Source: CAINDZ01 sp041908585 (lineage in GTDB: Bacteria > Krumholzibacteriota > Krumholzibacteriia > LZORAL124-64-63). From it: a stretch of DNA of 42,305 nucleotides. The notes below the pieces were generated by a model. The model ran no database searches and was not told the origin of the DNA. It saw nothing but the letters and a program-made list of their open reading frames with translations. Numbering within the stretch: position 1 is the stretch's first letter; every line of letters begins with the position of its first letter. Below are positions 8,335 through 17,341 of this stretch, in pieces. The stretch lies in assembly GCA_041908585.1 (NCBI GenBank), contig JAYRFB010000131.1, positions 1 through 42,305 on the forward strand. The letters are read 5' to 3'. A program made the translations under genes and the position numbers.

Positions 8335-9235
8335 CGCCCGCCTCCGCTTCGCCCACGCGGGCGGTGACCACGCGGTCGCGCCCGGCATAGTCCTTCGTCA
8401 CCGCGACCTCCAGGCCGCCGGAGGCCGCGAGGATCGCGCCCACGTCGGCTCCCTGGTCGTCGCCGATCTCCACCGCCACGTGCCCCCCGGGCCGCAGCCA
8501 GTCGCGCATCGCCGAGGCGATGGCGCGGTAGAACTTCAGCCCGTCCGGCCCGCCATCCAGCGCTGCGGTCGGGTCGTGGTCGCGCACCTCCGCCGAAAGC
8601 CCGGCGATGTCGCCGCTGCGCACGTACGGCGGGTTGCTCACCAGCAGGTCCACCTGGCCGCGCAGGGTGGCCGGCAACGGGTCGAAGCGCGAGCCTTCCA
8701 CGGCGTGGACACGGGCGCCGGCCCCCAGCGTGCGCGCGTTGCGCAGCGTCAGCGCCACGGCCGCCGGGTTCACGTCGCTGGCGTGGACCTGCAGGCGCGG
8801 CAGTTCACAGGCCAGGGAAACCGCGATGGCGCCGCTGCCGCAGCCGATCTCCACGGCCACGGGCGTGCGGTCGCCGCGCCGCAACGGCTCCAGCAGCACC
8901 AGGCACGCCTCGACCAGGCGCTCGGTCTCGGGCCGCGGGATGAAGACGCCGGGTTCCATCTTGAACGGGCGGCCGTAGAACTCGGTCTCGCCGAGGATCT
9001 GCTGCAGCGGCTCGCCGCCCGCGCGCCGGCGCACCAGCTCGCGGTACCTCGCGACCTCCGAGCCCAGGACCGGGCGGTCGTGCTGGCAGAACAGCTCCAG
9101 GCGGGTCAGCCCGAGCACGTCGGCCAGCAGGCGCTCGGCGTTCAGGCGGGCCGAGGTGACGCCCTTCTGGTCCAGGTAGGCTGCGGTCAGCTCCAGCAGC
9201 TCGCGGACGGTGCGGTTGGCGGCGGCGCTGGTCAT
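8327..9235 (-). CDS. prmC: Peptide chain release factor N5-glutamine methyltransferase
   Basis: 302 residues. It methylates the glutamine of the GGQ motif in release factors, using S-adenosylmethionine, in the cytoplasm. The N-terminal helical substrate-binding domain (about 1-95) ends in GEPLQQILGETEFYGRPF, which is highly characteristic, then FIPRPETE. The Rossmann methyltransferase core has EIGCGSGAIAVSLA (about 129-142), an acidic SAM-ribose position in ASDVNP, and the catalytic NPPY at 201-204. The gene lies directly downstream of prfA, its substrate. There is no good ribosome-binding site at its ATG, but a short upstream ORF stops in an ATGA overlap with it. murA overlaps its 3' end by 8 bp. 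Confidence 0.96.
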   Translation of the reverse strand: MTSAAANRTVRELLELTAAYLDQKGVTSARLNAERLLADVLGLTRLELFCQHDRPVLGSEVARYRELVRRRAGGEPLQQILGETEFYGRPFKMEPGVFIPRPETERLVEACLVLLEPLRRGDRTPVAVEIGCGSGAIAVSLACELPRLQVHASDVNPAAVALTLRNARTLGAGARVHAVEGSRFDPLPATLRGQVDLLVSNPPYVRSGDIAGLSAEVRDHDPTAALDGGPDGLKFYRAIASAMRDWLRPGGHVAVEIGDDQGADVGAILAASGGLEVAVTKDYAGRDRVVTARVGEAEAGDG

Positions 9236-9285
9236 GGGGCGCTCGGCGTGGCGGGTCCGCAGTTCATGAATGGTGCGCTGGTCAT
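9232..9285 (-). CDS. Possible 17-codon leader/coupling ORF between prfA and prmC
   Basis: From ATG at 9285 the frame encodes MTSAPFMNCGPATPSAP and stops at a TGA (9232-9234) that overlaps the prmC ATG in ATGA. A GGAG lies ten bases before its start, while prmC itself has no convincing ribosome-binding site. The first eleven bases of both starts are the same (ATGACCAGCGC), so this looks like a small tandem duplication of the prmC start region. Its likely job, if translated, is to deliver ribosomes to prmC by termination-reinitiation. Peptide function is not implied. It could also be untranslated spacer. Confidence 0.35.
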   Translation of the reverse strand: MTSAPFMNCGPATPSAP

Positions 9286-9304
9286 GACAGGTCCGCTCCG
9301 CGGT

Positions 9305-10374
<1,070 letters not shown>

Positions 10375-10378
<4 letters not shown>

Positions 10379-11472
10379 GCCGCGCTCCCCCCGGCGGCCG
10401 GGGCGGCCGTCGTCGGCAGGTCGTAGTAGGTGCGGCCGGCGAAGCCGTCGGCCTCAGGCGTCAGCACCGCCCGCAGCGCCGCCATGGCCACGGTCAGCTG
10501 GTCGTCGTCCGGGCGCTTGGTGGTGATCTTCTGCAGGAGCAGGCCCGGCAGGATGAACGGCTTGAGCAGCCACGAGCGGCAGTACTTGCCGGAAAGCTTG
10601 ATCGCCTCGTAGGCCAGCCCCCCGATCAGCGGCACGAACGCCAGGCGCTGCAGGCGGTCGCCCACATCCTGCGGGCGCCCAAGGAAGCTGAAGACGACGA
10701 TCGAGATGAGCATCACGAAGAACAGGAAGCTGGTGCCGCAGCGCGGGTGCAGCGTCGTGAACGGGCGGGCGCCGTCGGCGTCCAGGCTGCGCCCGTTCTC
10801 GAAGGCGTGGATGCTCATGTGCTCGGCGCCATGGTACTGGAAGACGCGGCCCATGTCCTTCAGGCGGCTGACGCCCCACAGGTAGGCCACGAACAGCACC
10901 ACGCGGAACAGGCCGTCCACGGCGTTCCAGGCGATGCTGCCGGACTCCTCGCCCACGGTCCAGTCCGTCAGCAGGATCGGCAGGTAGAAGAACAGGCCCA
11001 GGCTCAGCGCGAAGCTCAGGGCCACGGTGCCCCAGGTCATCGCCGTCTCGCCGAACGTCGACTTCCGACCCTCGACGCGGTCCTCGCTGGCGGCCTGGTC
11101 CGCCGAGAACATCAGCGCGTCGATGCCCACGACCATGCTCTCGACCAGGTGGATGCCACCGCGCAGCACCGGCACGTTGAGGAAGGGCAGCTGCCGCACC
11201 ACGCTGCGGAACGGCTTCTTGCGGATGACGATGCGCTGGTCGGGCGTGCGCACGGCCATGGCCAGGTACTGGGGGCTGCGCATCATGACGCCCTCGATCA
11301 GGGCCTGGCCGCCGACGGCCAGGTCCATCTGGCGGGCCTCCTCGGCGCCCGGAGCCACGGGACTGCGCCCGGCCGCCGGGGCGCCCGCGCTGCCGGGGAC
11401 GTCGTCGGGGGCCAGCTCGTCGCCGGGGCCGGCGGCCGCCACCAGGGCCGCCTGCAGGTATCTGGGAAGCAT
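10375..11472 (-). CDS. DUF1385 family membrane protein
   Basis: 365 residues. The signature VGGQALIEGVMMRSPQYLAM starts at about residue 52. Further family landmarks are VLRGGIHLVESMVVG, a cytoplasm/membrane HGAEHMSIHAFENG segment and the TLHPRCGTSFLFFVML helix. At least four hydrophobic helices are visible. The start at 11472 is backed by TAAGGAGTG seven to eight bases upstream, giving an unusual 48-residue Ala/Pro/Gly-rich N-terminal extension. An internal Met at residue 49 would give the usual family length. DUF1385 genes often sit between rpmE and prfA, as here, but their function is not established; metal-dependent or zinc-linked membrane roles have been guessed from the conserved His/Glu/Cys residues. 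First gene of the operon after the terminator at 11514-11545. Confidence 0.93.
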
Positions 11473-11513
11473 CCGCGCACTCCTTACGGGAGCCAGCCAT
11501 GGGTCCCGGTGAG

Positions 11514-11545
11514 AAAAAGGGCACCGGGCAATCTACCCGGTGCCC
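11514..11545 (-). terminator. Intrinsic terminator after rpmE
   Basis: On the minus strand a perfect 10-bp GC-rich stem (GGGCACCGGG with CCCGGTGCCC) and a 7-nt loop are followed by TTTTT. It lies 51 nt after the rpmE stop and 41 nt before the DUF1385 start, so it separates rho-rpmE transcription from the prfA operon or attenuates it. Confidence 0.9.
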
Positions 11546-11596
11546 TGTCGGTCTCGCAAGCCCGCCCTGCCGGGCGGTCGCGGCGCGACGGCGAGG

Positions 11597-11818
11597 CTAC
11601 GACTTCTTCTGGTTGTAGCCGGCGTCGGCGTACCGCTTGCGGAAGCGCTCCACGCGCCCGGCGGTGTCGACGATCTTCTGCTGGCCCGTGAAGAACGGAT
11701 GGCAGGCCGCGCAGATTTCGACGTTCAGCTTGTCCTTGGTGGACCGGGTCTTGATCACGTTGCCGCACAGGCAGGTGATGGTGCAGTCCACGTATTTCGG
11801 ATGGATGTTGTCTTTCAT
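11597..11818 (-). CDS. rpmE: 50S ribosomal protein L31, zinc-binding type
   Basis: 73 residues from ATG at 11818, with GGGAG upstream; the open frame extends to 11920 but the family begins at MKDNIHPKY. The four zinc-ligand cysteines are present (CLCG and CAAC, with an upstream cysteine at residue 12), making this the C+ form rather than the zinc-independent paralogue. HPFFTGQQKIVDTAGRVERF is the typical C-terminal segment. L31 bridges the large and small ribosomal subunits. Its position between rho and the DUF1385-prfA operon is conserved in many bacteria. A strong terminator follows. Confidence 0.96.
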   Translation of the reverse strand: MKDNIHPKYVDCTITCLCGNVIKTRSTKDKLNVEICAACHPFFTGQQKIVDTAGRVERFRKRYADAGYNQKKS

Positions 11819-11933
11819 GGCTCCCGCTGCCTTTGCGCCGACCGGGGTCCGTGGCCGTCCTGCCCGCCCCGTGATGTTCGGTTGAGCGCGAAAAGAAATA
11901 AGGAAACTTGCGGTATGCAAGGGAATTCTGGTC

Positions 11934-11964
11934 CGGGACCCCGGGCCGGCAGCCCGGGGCCCCG
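11934..11964 (-). terminator. GC-rich hairpin downstream of rho, no clear U-tract
   Basis: Inverted repeat of 13 positions with one mismatch and a 5-nt loop, 10 nt after the rho stop codon. On the minus strand it is followed by CCAGAATTCCC rather than a T-run. It may be a weak terminator or an mRNA 3'-end stabiliser between rho and rpmE. Confidence 0.4.
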
Positions 11965-11973
11965 ACCGGCAGG

Positions 11974-13221
11974 TCAGGCGTTCATGGCCGCCAGGAACTG
12001 GGCGTTGTCCTTGGTTTTGCTCAACTTATCGATCAGGAACTCCATGGCTTCGGTCGGATTGTAGTCCGACAGGTACTTCCTCAGGACCCAGATCTTGGCC
12101 AGGTCCTTGGGATCCAGGAGCAGGTCCTCCTTGCGGGTTCCCGACTTGAAGATGTCCACGGCCGGGTACACGCGCCGGTCGGCGATCTTGCGGTCCAGGA
12201 CCAGCTCCATGTTGCCGGTGCCCTTGAACTCCTCGAAGATCACCTCGTCCATGCGGCTGCCGGTCTCGATCAGGGCCGTGGCGATGATCGTCAGCGAGCC
12301 GCCGTCCTCGATGTTGCGCGCCGCGCCGAAGAACCGCTTCGGCTTCTGCAGCGCGTTGGAGTCGACACCGCCCGAGAGGATCTTGCCCGAGTGCGGCACC
12401 ACCGCATTGTGGGCGCGCGCCAGGCGGGTGATCGAGTCCAGCAGGATCACCACGTCCATCCCGTTCTCGACCAGCCGGCGGGCCTTGGCCAGCACCATGT
12501 TGGCCACCTGCACATGCCGCTCGGCGGGCTCGTCGAAGGTCGAGCTGACCACCTCGCCCTTGACCGAGCGGGCCATGTCCGTGACTTCCTCCGGGCGCTC
12601 GTCGATGAGCAGCACGATGAGGTGGCACTCGGGATGGTTGGTCGTGATGGCGTTGGCGATCTTCTGCAGGATGACGGTCTTGCCGGCGCGCGGCGGGGAG
12701 ACGATCAGGCCGCGCTGGCCCTTGCCGATGGGCGCCATGAGGTTGATCAGGCGCGTGGTCATGTTCTTGGGGTCGTGCTCGAGGTTCAGCAGCTGCTCCG
12801 GGTAGAGCGGCGTCAGGTTGTCGAACAGCGTGACCTTCTTGGCCTTGTCCGGCTCGTTGTAGTTGACGGACTCGACCTTCAGCAGCGCGAAGTAGCGCTC
12901 GTTGTCCTTCGGCGGCCGCACCTGGCCGCTGATGGTGTCGCCGGTCTTGAGATCGAACTTCTTGATTTGCGATGGCGAGAGGTAGATGTCATCCGGCCCC
13001 GGCAGGTAATTGTACTTGGCCGACCGCAGGAACCCGTAACCCTCGGCCAGCACCTGCAGGACGCCCTCGGCGTAGATCAGGCCGTTCTTCTCGGTCTGTC
13101 CCTCGAGGATCTTGAAGATCAGCTCGCTCTTGCGCAGCGTGCTGAGCGCCTCGATGTTCATGCCGCGGGCCACTTCCACGAGCTCGTGGATGTTCATTTC
13201 CTGCAGTTCCTTGATATCCAT
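11974..13221 (-). CDS. rho: Transcription termination factor Rho
   Basis: 415 residues, about the length of E. coli Rho, with none of the large N-terminal insertions found in Actinobacteria or Bacteroidetes. The N-terminal helical and cold-shock RNA-binding domains cover about 1-125 (GYGFLRSAKYNYLPGPDDIY). The ATPase core has Walker A SPPRAGKT (175-182), Walker B DVVILLDS (256-263), the Q-loop/R-loop region SGGVDSNALQKPKRFFGAAR and the arginine-finger region. Rho is a hexameric RNA helicase that ends untranslated transcription. GAGGAGAG precedes the ATG. All bicyclomycin-site residues recognisable by eye appear retained. Confidence 0.98.
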   Translation of the reverse strand: MDIKELQEMNIHELVEVARGMNIEALSTLRKSELIFKILEGQTEKNGLIYAEGVLQVLAEGYGFLRSAKYNYLPGPDDIYLSPSQIKKFDLKTGDTISGQVRPPKDNERYFALLKVESVNYNEPDKAKKVTLFDNLTPLYPEQLLNLEHDPKNMTTRLINLMAPIGKGQRGLIVSPPRAGKTVILQKIANAITTNHPECHLIVLLIDERPEEVTDMARSVKGEVVSSTFDEPAERHVQVANMVLAKARRLVENGMDVVILLDSITRLARAHNAVVPHSGKILSGGVDSNALQKPKRFFGAARNIEDGGSLTIIATALIETGSRMDEVIFEEFKGTGNMELVLDRKIADRRVYPAVDIFKSGTRKEDLLLDPKDLAKIWVLRKYLSDYNPTEAMEFLIDKLSKTKDNAQFLAAMNA

Positions 13222-13497
13222 GTCTCTCCTCGGGCCGGGCGGCCCGTGTCGTTGGGGAAGCGGAGACGGCAGCGGCGGTGAGTTCAGCCGCGGACCCGGC
13301 GGGCCTGATGGCGCGCAGGGCCGGCCCCGGCTTCGGGCGTGAAGGATCCTCTGGGTTCCAGGATGCGGGCCACCGGCCCATTCAGGCGGAAGAGCGGTTC
13401 AGCCCCTCCAGCGTAGCACATTCCGGGCCTGAAAGCGAATTCCATTCCGCGGCGAGAGCCGGCGCCCGGTCCGCAGGACCGGGCGCCGCCACGCCAT
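13222..13497. other. Intergenic region upstream of rho, 276 bp
   Basis: Between the TPR lipoprotein stop and the rho start, both minus strand. It holds the perfect hairpin at 13461-13487. Reading downstream, an extended minus-10-like TGCTACGCT lies about 200 nt before rho, with only a poor minus-35 (TTCGCT) 18 bp ahead. A long untranslated rho leader is therefore likely but not proven. Confidence 0.35.
13461..13487 (-). terminator. Perfect 12-bp hairpin after the TPR lipoprotein gene
   Basis: GGCGCCCGGTCC and its exact complement are separated by 3 nt, 10 nt after the stop at 13498. No T-run follows on the minus strand, so it is either a weak intrinsic terminator or a Rho-assisted end. Confidence 0.5.
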
Positions 13498-14763
13498 CTA
13501 TGGCTGAGGCGAGCCGCCCGACATGAGCTGCTCGTAGGTCTTGGTGTTCGTCTCGGCGGCCGTGAAGTCGCCCATCTCCAGCTGCGCAAGGCTCAGGTAC
13601 AGGAAGCCCTGCGGGTTGGCCACGAACTGGTTCGTCATGGCGCCGCCGATCTCGATGGCGCGCCGGAAATTGACCGCGGCCCGGTCGAGGATCTCCTGCT
13701 TGCGCACGGGGTCGGCCTCGGTCTCGGCCGTGCCCTTGATGTGCTTGCCGTAGTTGTAGTACGTCCGCAGGCGGGCCAGCATGGTGCCCTCGGTCGGGAA
13801 CGGCTCGAGGTTCGCCGCCCGGTCCAGCGCCGAGATGGCATCGTCGAAGCGCGCGATGTCGCTGCGCGCGTACCAGGTGCCGGCGCTGACCAGCATCACG
13901 ACGTTGTCGCCGTCGTTGCCCGCATCGGTGTCCTTCTCGAACAGCCCGACGATCTTCACGTAGAAGTCGGCGGCACGGGCGTAGTCCTGCTGCTCGACGG
14001 CCAGCGCGGCGACCTGGCCGAGCAGGTCGGTGTCCTCGCCGTGGGCGGCCAGAAGATCGTCGTAGATGCGGCTGGCCTCGTCCGACCGGCCGAGCTTGGC
14101 CAGCACGTAAGCCTTGTCCAGCTGCAGCGCGAAGGCCTCCGGGTGCGCAACGAGCACCTGGTCCAGCAGATCCAGCGCCTCGTCCAGCAGGGCGGTCTTC
14201 TGCGACTCGAACTCGCCGGACTCGGCCATCTGGATCTTCATGCGCGCGATGCTCTTGACCGGCGTCAGCGAGTCCGGCAGCGCGGCGTAGGCCAGGCGCA
14301 TGTGACCCTCGGCCTGCTCGAAGTGCTTGCCGTCCCAGTCGACCTTGGCCTGCCCCAGGCGCGTGCGGTAGTTGTAGGCCAGCGAGGTGTTGACCTGCTC
14401 GGACCAGTCCTCGGGCTTGAGCTCGACGGCGCGGCTGTAGGCCTTGTAGGCCAGTTCGTAGTTCTTCAGCGCCTCGGCATAGTCGTCATCGGCCACGGCC
14501 TCCTCGGCCAGGTGGCTGTGGGCCTCGCCCAGGTAGTAGTACGCGTCGGGCTCGTCCTGCGTGTACTCGAAGCCCTCGTGGATGACCTTCACGGCCTTGT
14601 CGTAGTTCTGCTCGTCGATGTACAGGATCGCGCTGGTGGTGTGCGCCGAGCGGCAGCCGGACAGCAGGCCGGCGGCCGCCAGGGCCAGCAGGGCCGCCGG
14701 CACCAGGACGCGGGCAACCGTGCGGGCGCGTGACGCCGTGCGGGACAGTTCGGTTCCGTACAT
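13498..14763 (-). CDS. TPR-repeat lipoprotein
   Basis: 421 residues from ATG at 14763; a TTG one codon earlier is also possible and has slightly better spacing from GAGGGGG. A lipobox, LLSGC, puts the modified cysteine at residue 37. The mature chain is mostly helical with tetratricopeptide pairs: YDKAVKVIHEGFEYTQDEPDAYYYLGEAHS, YKAYSRAVELKPEDW, LAKLGRSDEASRIYDDLLAAH and FLYLSLAQLEMGDFTAAE. TPR lipoproteins usually scaffold envelope complexes; no enzyme motif is present. It stands alone, with its own promoter candidate at 14907-14936 and a hairpin after its stop. Confidence 0.88.
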   Translation of the reverse strand: MYGTELSRTASRARTVARVLVPAALLALAAAGLLSGCRSAHTTSAILYIDEQNYDKAVKVIHEGFEYTQDEPDAYYYLGEAHSHLAEEAVADDDYAEALKNYELAYKAYSRAVELKPEDWSEQVNTSLAYNYRTRLGQAKVDWDGKHFEQAEGHMRLAYAALPDSLTPVKSIARMKIQMAESGEFESQKTALLDEALDLLDQVLVAHPEAFALQLDKAYVLAKLGRSDEASRIYDDLLAAHGEDTDLLGQVAALAVEQQDYARAADFYVKIVGLFEKDTDAGNDGDNVVMLVSAGTWYARSDIARFDDAISALDRAANLEPFPTEGTMLARLRTYYNYGKHIKGTAETEADPVRKQEILDRAAVNFRRAIEIGGAMTNQFVANPQGFLYLSLAQLEMGDFTAAETNTKTYEQLMSGGSPQP

Positions 14764-14906
14764 CAAGGCGGTTCCCCCTCGGGAATGACTGTGCGGCGGC
14801 CAGGTACCGGTGCGTCGAGGGTCCCTGGCGGAGGTGGGGATGGGGCCGCCGCGGCTGGAGGCGCCGGGCGTCCGAGGCGCGCTGGAGCGGCCTTATTCGT
14901 TGATAA

Positions 14907-14936
14907 TAGATATGAAACCCGCCGCCGGGCTGTCAA
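14907..14936 (-). promoter_or_regulatory. Candidate sigma-70 promoter for the TPR lipoprotein gene
   Basis: On the minus strand a perfect TTGACA (14936-14931) is followed after 18 bp by TATCTA (14912-14907), in one of the few AT-rich patches of the region. The leader would be about 140 nt. The minus-35 abuts the stop codon of the Spy-like gene (14942). Confidence 0.55.
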
Positions 14937-14941
14937 CCGCT

Positions 14942-15526
14942 TTATTCCACCGGATGCCGCCGTCCGCTCCCGCGCCGGGGCCGCTCTCCGGGCACGCCGG
15001 GACCGTGCGGGCCATCCGCGCGCGGCCCGCGCCCGGGATCCATCGGCAGGATATCCGCGTAGCGCACGCGCTGCGCCGGGGTCAGCACGGCGAATTCCTG
15101 CAGCAGGAACTCCTGGGCGAGCGAATCGAGGTCGGCCTGGGCCCGGCGCAGGTCGCGCAGCGCATCGCGCACGCCGCCCTCGCCGAAGGCATCGCGATCG
15201 ACGGCGGCGCGCACGGAATCGCGGCCATCCTCCACGCGCTGCCGCGCGGCGCGCATCAGCGGTCCGTTCTGCTGCTGAAGGCGTTGCAGCTGGTCCGCCT
15301 GCGCGGGCTCGAGGTCCAGCATCTCCGCCAGGCGCTCGAGGCGATGGTCCATCACGCGACGCCAGGCCGCGGTGTCCCCGGGAGCCGGGCGGTCGCGCCA
15401 GGCGCGATCCGTAGCCGGGCCCCCGGGGCTGCCGCGCCGGCCGTCCCCTTCCCTGAGGACGGCCCACCCCAGGCCCAGGTTCAGCCCGATGGACACGAGC
15501 AGCAGCAGGCGCAGCAGGCGGTTCAT
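14942..15526 (-). CDS. Spy/CpxP-like membrane-anchored periplasmic protein
   Basis: 194 residues. One N-terminal membrane helix (LLRLLLLVSIGLNLGLGWAV) is followed by a charged, all-helical domain with two LTxxQ-type motifs, LDLEPAQADQL and AVLTPAQRVRYADIL. This is the pattern of Spy, CpxP, ZraP and the CnrX heavy-metal sensors, which are periplasmic chaperones or sensors. The C-terminus is a Gly/Pro/Arg-rich tail. Its ATG overlaps the anti-sigma TGA by four bases (15523-15526), so the two are translated together. That makes it a candidate sensor for the anti-sigma factor, as CnrX is for CnrY; this is inference. Confidence 0.8.
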   Translation of the reverse strand: MNRLLRLLLLVSIGLNLGLGWAVLREGDGRRGSPGGPATDRAWRDRPAPGDTAAWRRVMDHRLERLAEMLDLEPAQADQLQRLQQQNGPLMRAARQRVEDGRDSVRAAVDRDAFGEGGVRDALRDLRRAQADLDSLAQEFLLQEFAVLTPAQRVRYADILPMDPGRGPRADGPHGPGVPGERPRRGSGRRHPVE

Positions 15527-16014
15527 CGCGATCCTCCCGTGCCGCCGGTCTGGCCGGCGGTCCCGTCGTCAGCGGACGCCACGGCCAGCCAGGCGTCCGC
15601 AAGAGCCCCGTCGCTGTCCTGGTGCCAGGTGGACTCCTCGAGCCACACGCCTGCCAGCGTCCCGTCATCCTCGGCCTGCGCCGCGCGCGGCCCACCCAGG
15701 CCGCCGGTCAACCGACCGCCCAGCACACCGACGGCCAGCGTCGCGATCGCCAGCGCACCGCGCACCGCCGGGCTGCCCCCGAAGAACCAGCCGCGGTCGC
15801 GTGCGCCGAAGGTGCGCTCGCGTACGCCCGGCCAGACGCTGGACCGGCAGGGCGCATACGCCGCATCGGACAACGCTTCCCAGGCCGAGCGCTGCGCCGC
15901 GGCCTCGCGCCGGCAGTCCGCGCATTCGCGCAGGTGCGACTCGACGGCGGCGGTCGTCGCCGCATCCAGTTCGCCGCCCAGCCAGGCGGCCAGCCGATCG
16001 GTGACGTGCATCAT
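15523..16014 (-). CDS. Zinc-finger anti-sigma factor, membrane anchored
   Basis: 163 residues from ATG at 16014 (a second ATG follows directly). The N-terminal cytoplasmic domain has the zinc anti-sigma motif H27-x3-C31-x2-C34 (HLRECADC). A membrane helix lies at about 82-105 (GALAIATLAVGVLGG), and a short acidic periplasmic tail follows (EDDGTLAGVWLEESTWHQDS). It would bind the sigma factor encoded just upstream and release it on an envelope signal. The ATG overlaps the sigma TGA in ATGA, and GGGGGAGAGG is well placed upstream. Confidence 0.88.
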   Translation of the reverse strand: MMHVTDRLAAWLGGELDAATTAAVESHLRECADCRREAAAQRSAWEALSDAAYAPCRSSVWPGVRERTFGARDRGWFFGGSPAVRGALAIATLAVGVLGGRLTGGLGGPRAAQAEDDGTLAGVWLEESTWHQDSDGALADAWLAVASADDGTAGQTGGTGGSR

Positions 16015-16592
16015 GGCACCTCTCCCCCTCGCGCCAGGTCGGCCCGCAGGCCGGCCAGCGCCCTTTGGATAAGCGATTCCACCCCGGCCAGCGAGGTTCC
16101 CATCGCCTCGGCCACCTCGACGTAGCGCAGGCCCTGGAAGCGGTGCAGGACCAGCGCCTGCCGCTGCCGTTCGGGCAGCCGGGCGATCGCCGCCCGGACG
16201 GCTGCGGCCTCCTGCTCCGCCTCGAGGCCCCGGTCGGCCGGCGGCGTCGCCGCGGCCACGTTGTGCCGCTCGAGGTCGAGCGGCAGCCACTTCAGGATCC
16301 GCCGGCGGCGGTGCCGGCTGCGGGCCAGGTTGCCGGCGATCCGCAGCAGCCAGCTGCGGAACCGGCCCTCGGCGCGGTAGCTGCCGGCCTGCCGGAACAC
16401 GCGGACGAAGGTCTCCTGCGCCAGGTCCTCGGCATCGTCGCGCGAGCCGGTCATGTGGACCAGGAAGGCCAGGACATCGCGTTCCCAACGGTCGACGAGG
16501 AGGCGGAAGGCCGCCTCCTCGCCCGCCGCGGTGCGGGCCATCAACTCGTCGTCGCCGGGCGCCGACGGCTGCGCTGCCGCTGCCGGACGCAT
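16011..16592 (-). CDS. ECF-type RNA polymerase sigma factor
   Basis: 193 residues. Region 2 (about 20-95) has AFLVHMTGSRDDAEDLAQET, VRVFRQAGSYRAEGRFRSWL and LRIAGNLARSRHRR; region 4 (about 130-185) has LPERQRQALVLHRFQGLRY and a helix-turn-helix, EVAEAMGTSLAGVESLIQRA. Regions 1.1 and 3 are missing, as in ECF sigmas. It follows a Spy-like gene by 6 nt and overlaps its anti-sigma gene by 4 bp. Expected target promoters have GGAAC-like minus-35 boxes. A GGAAAC at 17323-17318 upstream of the cassette is a weak candidate for autoregulation. Confidence 0.93.
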   Translation of the reverse strand: MRPAAAAQPSAPGDDELMARTAAGEEAAFRLLVDRWERDVLAFLVHMTGSRDDAEDLAQETFVRVFRQAGSYRAEGRFRSWLLRIAGNLARSRHRRRRILKWLPLDLERHNVAAATPPADRGLEAEQEAAAVRAAIARLPERQRQALVLHRFQGLRYVEVAEAMGTSLAGVESLIQRALAGLRADLARGGEVP

Positions 16593-16598
16593 CGCGCG

Positions 16599-17222
16599 TC
16601 AGTCCGCGTCCTGCTGCCAGCGCGGGCCCTCGCCCCGACTCCCGCGCGGTCCGCCGAAGTCCCCGCGCGGTCCGCTGCAGTCGCCCCGCGGCCCGCCGGG
16701 CCCCGGCCTGCCGCGACCGCCGGCGCGCATTCCGTGGCGGCCGCCACGCGGCCCGGGTCCATCGCCGTCCATCGCCAGCAGGCGATCGCGCTGCTCGGCG
16801 GTCAGCTGCGCGCGCACCGCCAGGCGGTCGGCCAGGCGACCCTTCTGCAGGTTCGTGCGCACGTCGCCAATCCGGTCGGCCAGCGACATGACTGCTTTTT
16901 CCGACGGGGCGTCCTTCATCATCTCGCCCTGCATCTCGTGGCGAAGCCGGCGCAACTCCTTGCGCAGCGGCAGGTCGCGCGCACGGCCCGCCTCATGGAT
17001 CTTCGCGATGGCCTCGCGCTGCGCGTCGTTGAGGTCCAGCCGGCGGGCCAGGTGCATGCCGAACTGGTGGATGCCGTCCCGTCCATCGGTGGCCACGGCC
17101 GACTCGCGGCCGGCGCCCGGTCCCGTTCCGGGCTGCGCCGGGGCGGGCACGGCCGCCAGCGCGAAGGTGGTTGCAGCCAGCGCCGCCAGGGCGCCGCGGA
17201 TGCCGAAGTGCTTCCTGTCCAT
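16599..17222 (-). CDS. Spy/CpxP-like periplasmic protein with Gly-Pro-Arg-rich tail
   Basis: 207 residues. A cleavable signal peptide ends near APAQ (residue about 30). The helical middle has two LTxxQ-like motifs, LDLNDAQREAI and AQLTAEQRDRLL, separated by a long charged helix (LRKELRRLRHEMQGEMM). Length and pattern fit the Spy/CpxP/heavy-metal-sensor superfamily. The last 55 residues are a low-complexity tail with four GPRG units, one cysteine and many arginines. GGGGAG precedes the ATG. It is the first gene of the sigma/anti-sigma cassette and a paralogue-like partner of the last gene, although the two are not closely similar outside the motifs. Confidence 0.82.
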   Translation of the reverse strand: MDRKHFGIRGALAALAATTFALAAVPAPAQPGTGPGAGRESAVATDGRDGIHQFGMHLARRLDLNDAQREAIAKIHEAGRARDLPLRKELRRLRHEMQGEMMKDAPSEKAVMSLADRIGDVRTNLQKGRLADRLAVRAQLTAEQRDRLLAMDGDGPGPRGGRHGMRAGGRGRPGPGGPRGDCSGPRGDFGGPRGSRGEGPRWQQDAD

Positions 17223-17341
17223 GGTCTGGTCTCCCCTGTCTGCGCCGCGCCTTGCGGCGACGTCCTGTTTTCCGCGGATGATCGACGCATGCGAGGAGCC
17301 TAACGCAGCGACCGTCGGTTTCCAGCGGTCGGCGGCGCGGT

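Noticed and set aside
16621..16730. Repeated CCGCGCGGTCCGC-like units at the 3' end of the first Spy-like gene as a CRISPR or tandem-repeat locus
   Set aside because: The units encode the GPRG tail of the protein in frame; spacing and spacers do not fit a CRISPR array.
17301..17323. GGAAAC and GCGTTA as an ECF-type promoter upstream of the sigma cassette
   Set aside because: The spacer is 14 bp, shorter than the usual 16-17, and the minus-10 lacks the CGTC-type core. Kept only as a weak note in the sigma entry.
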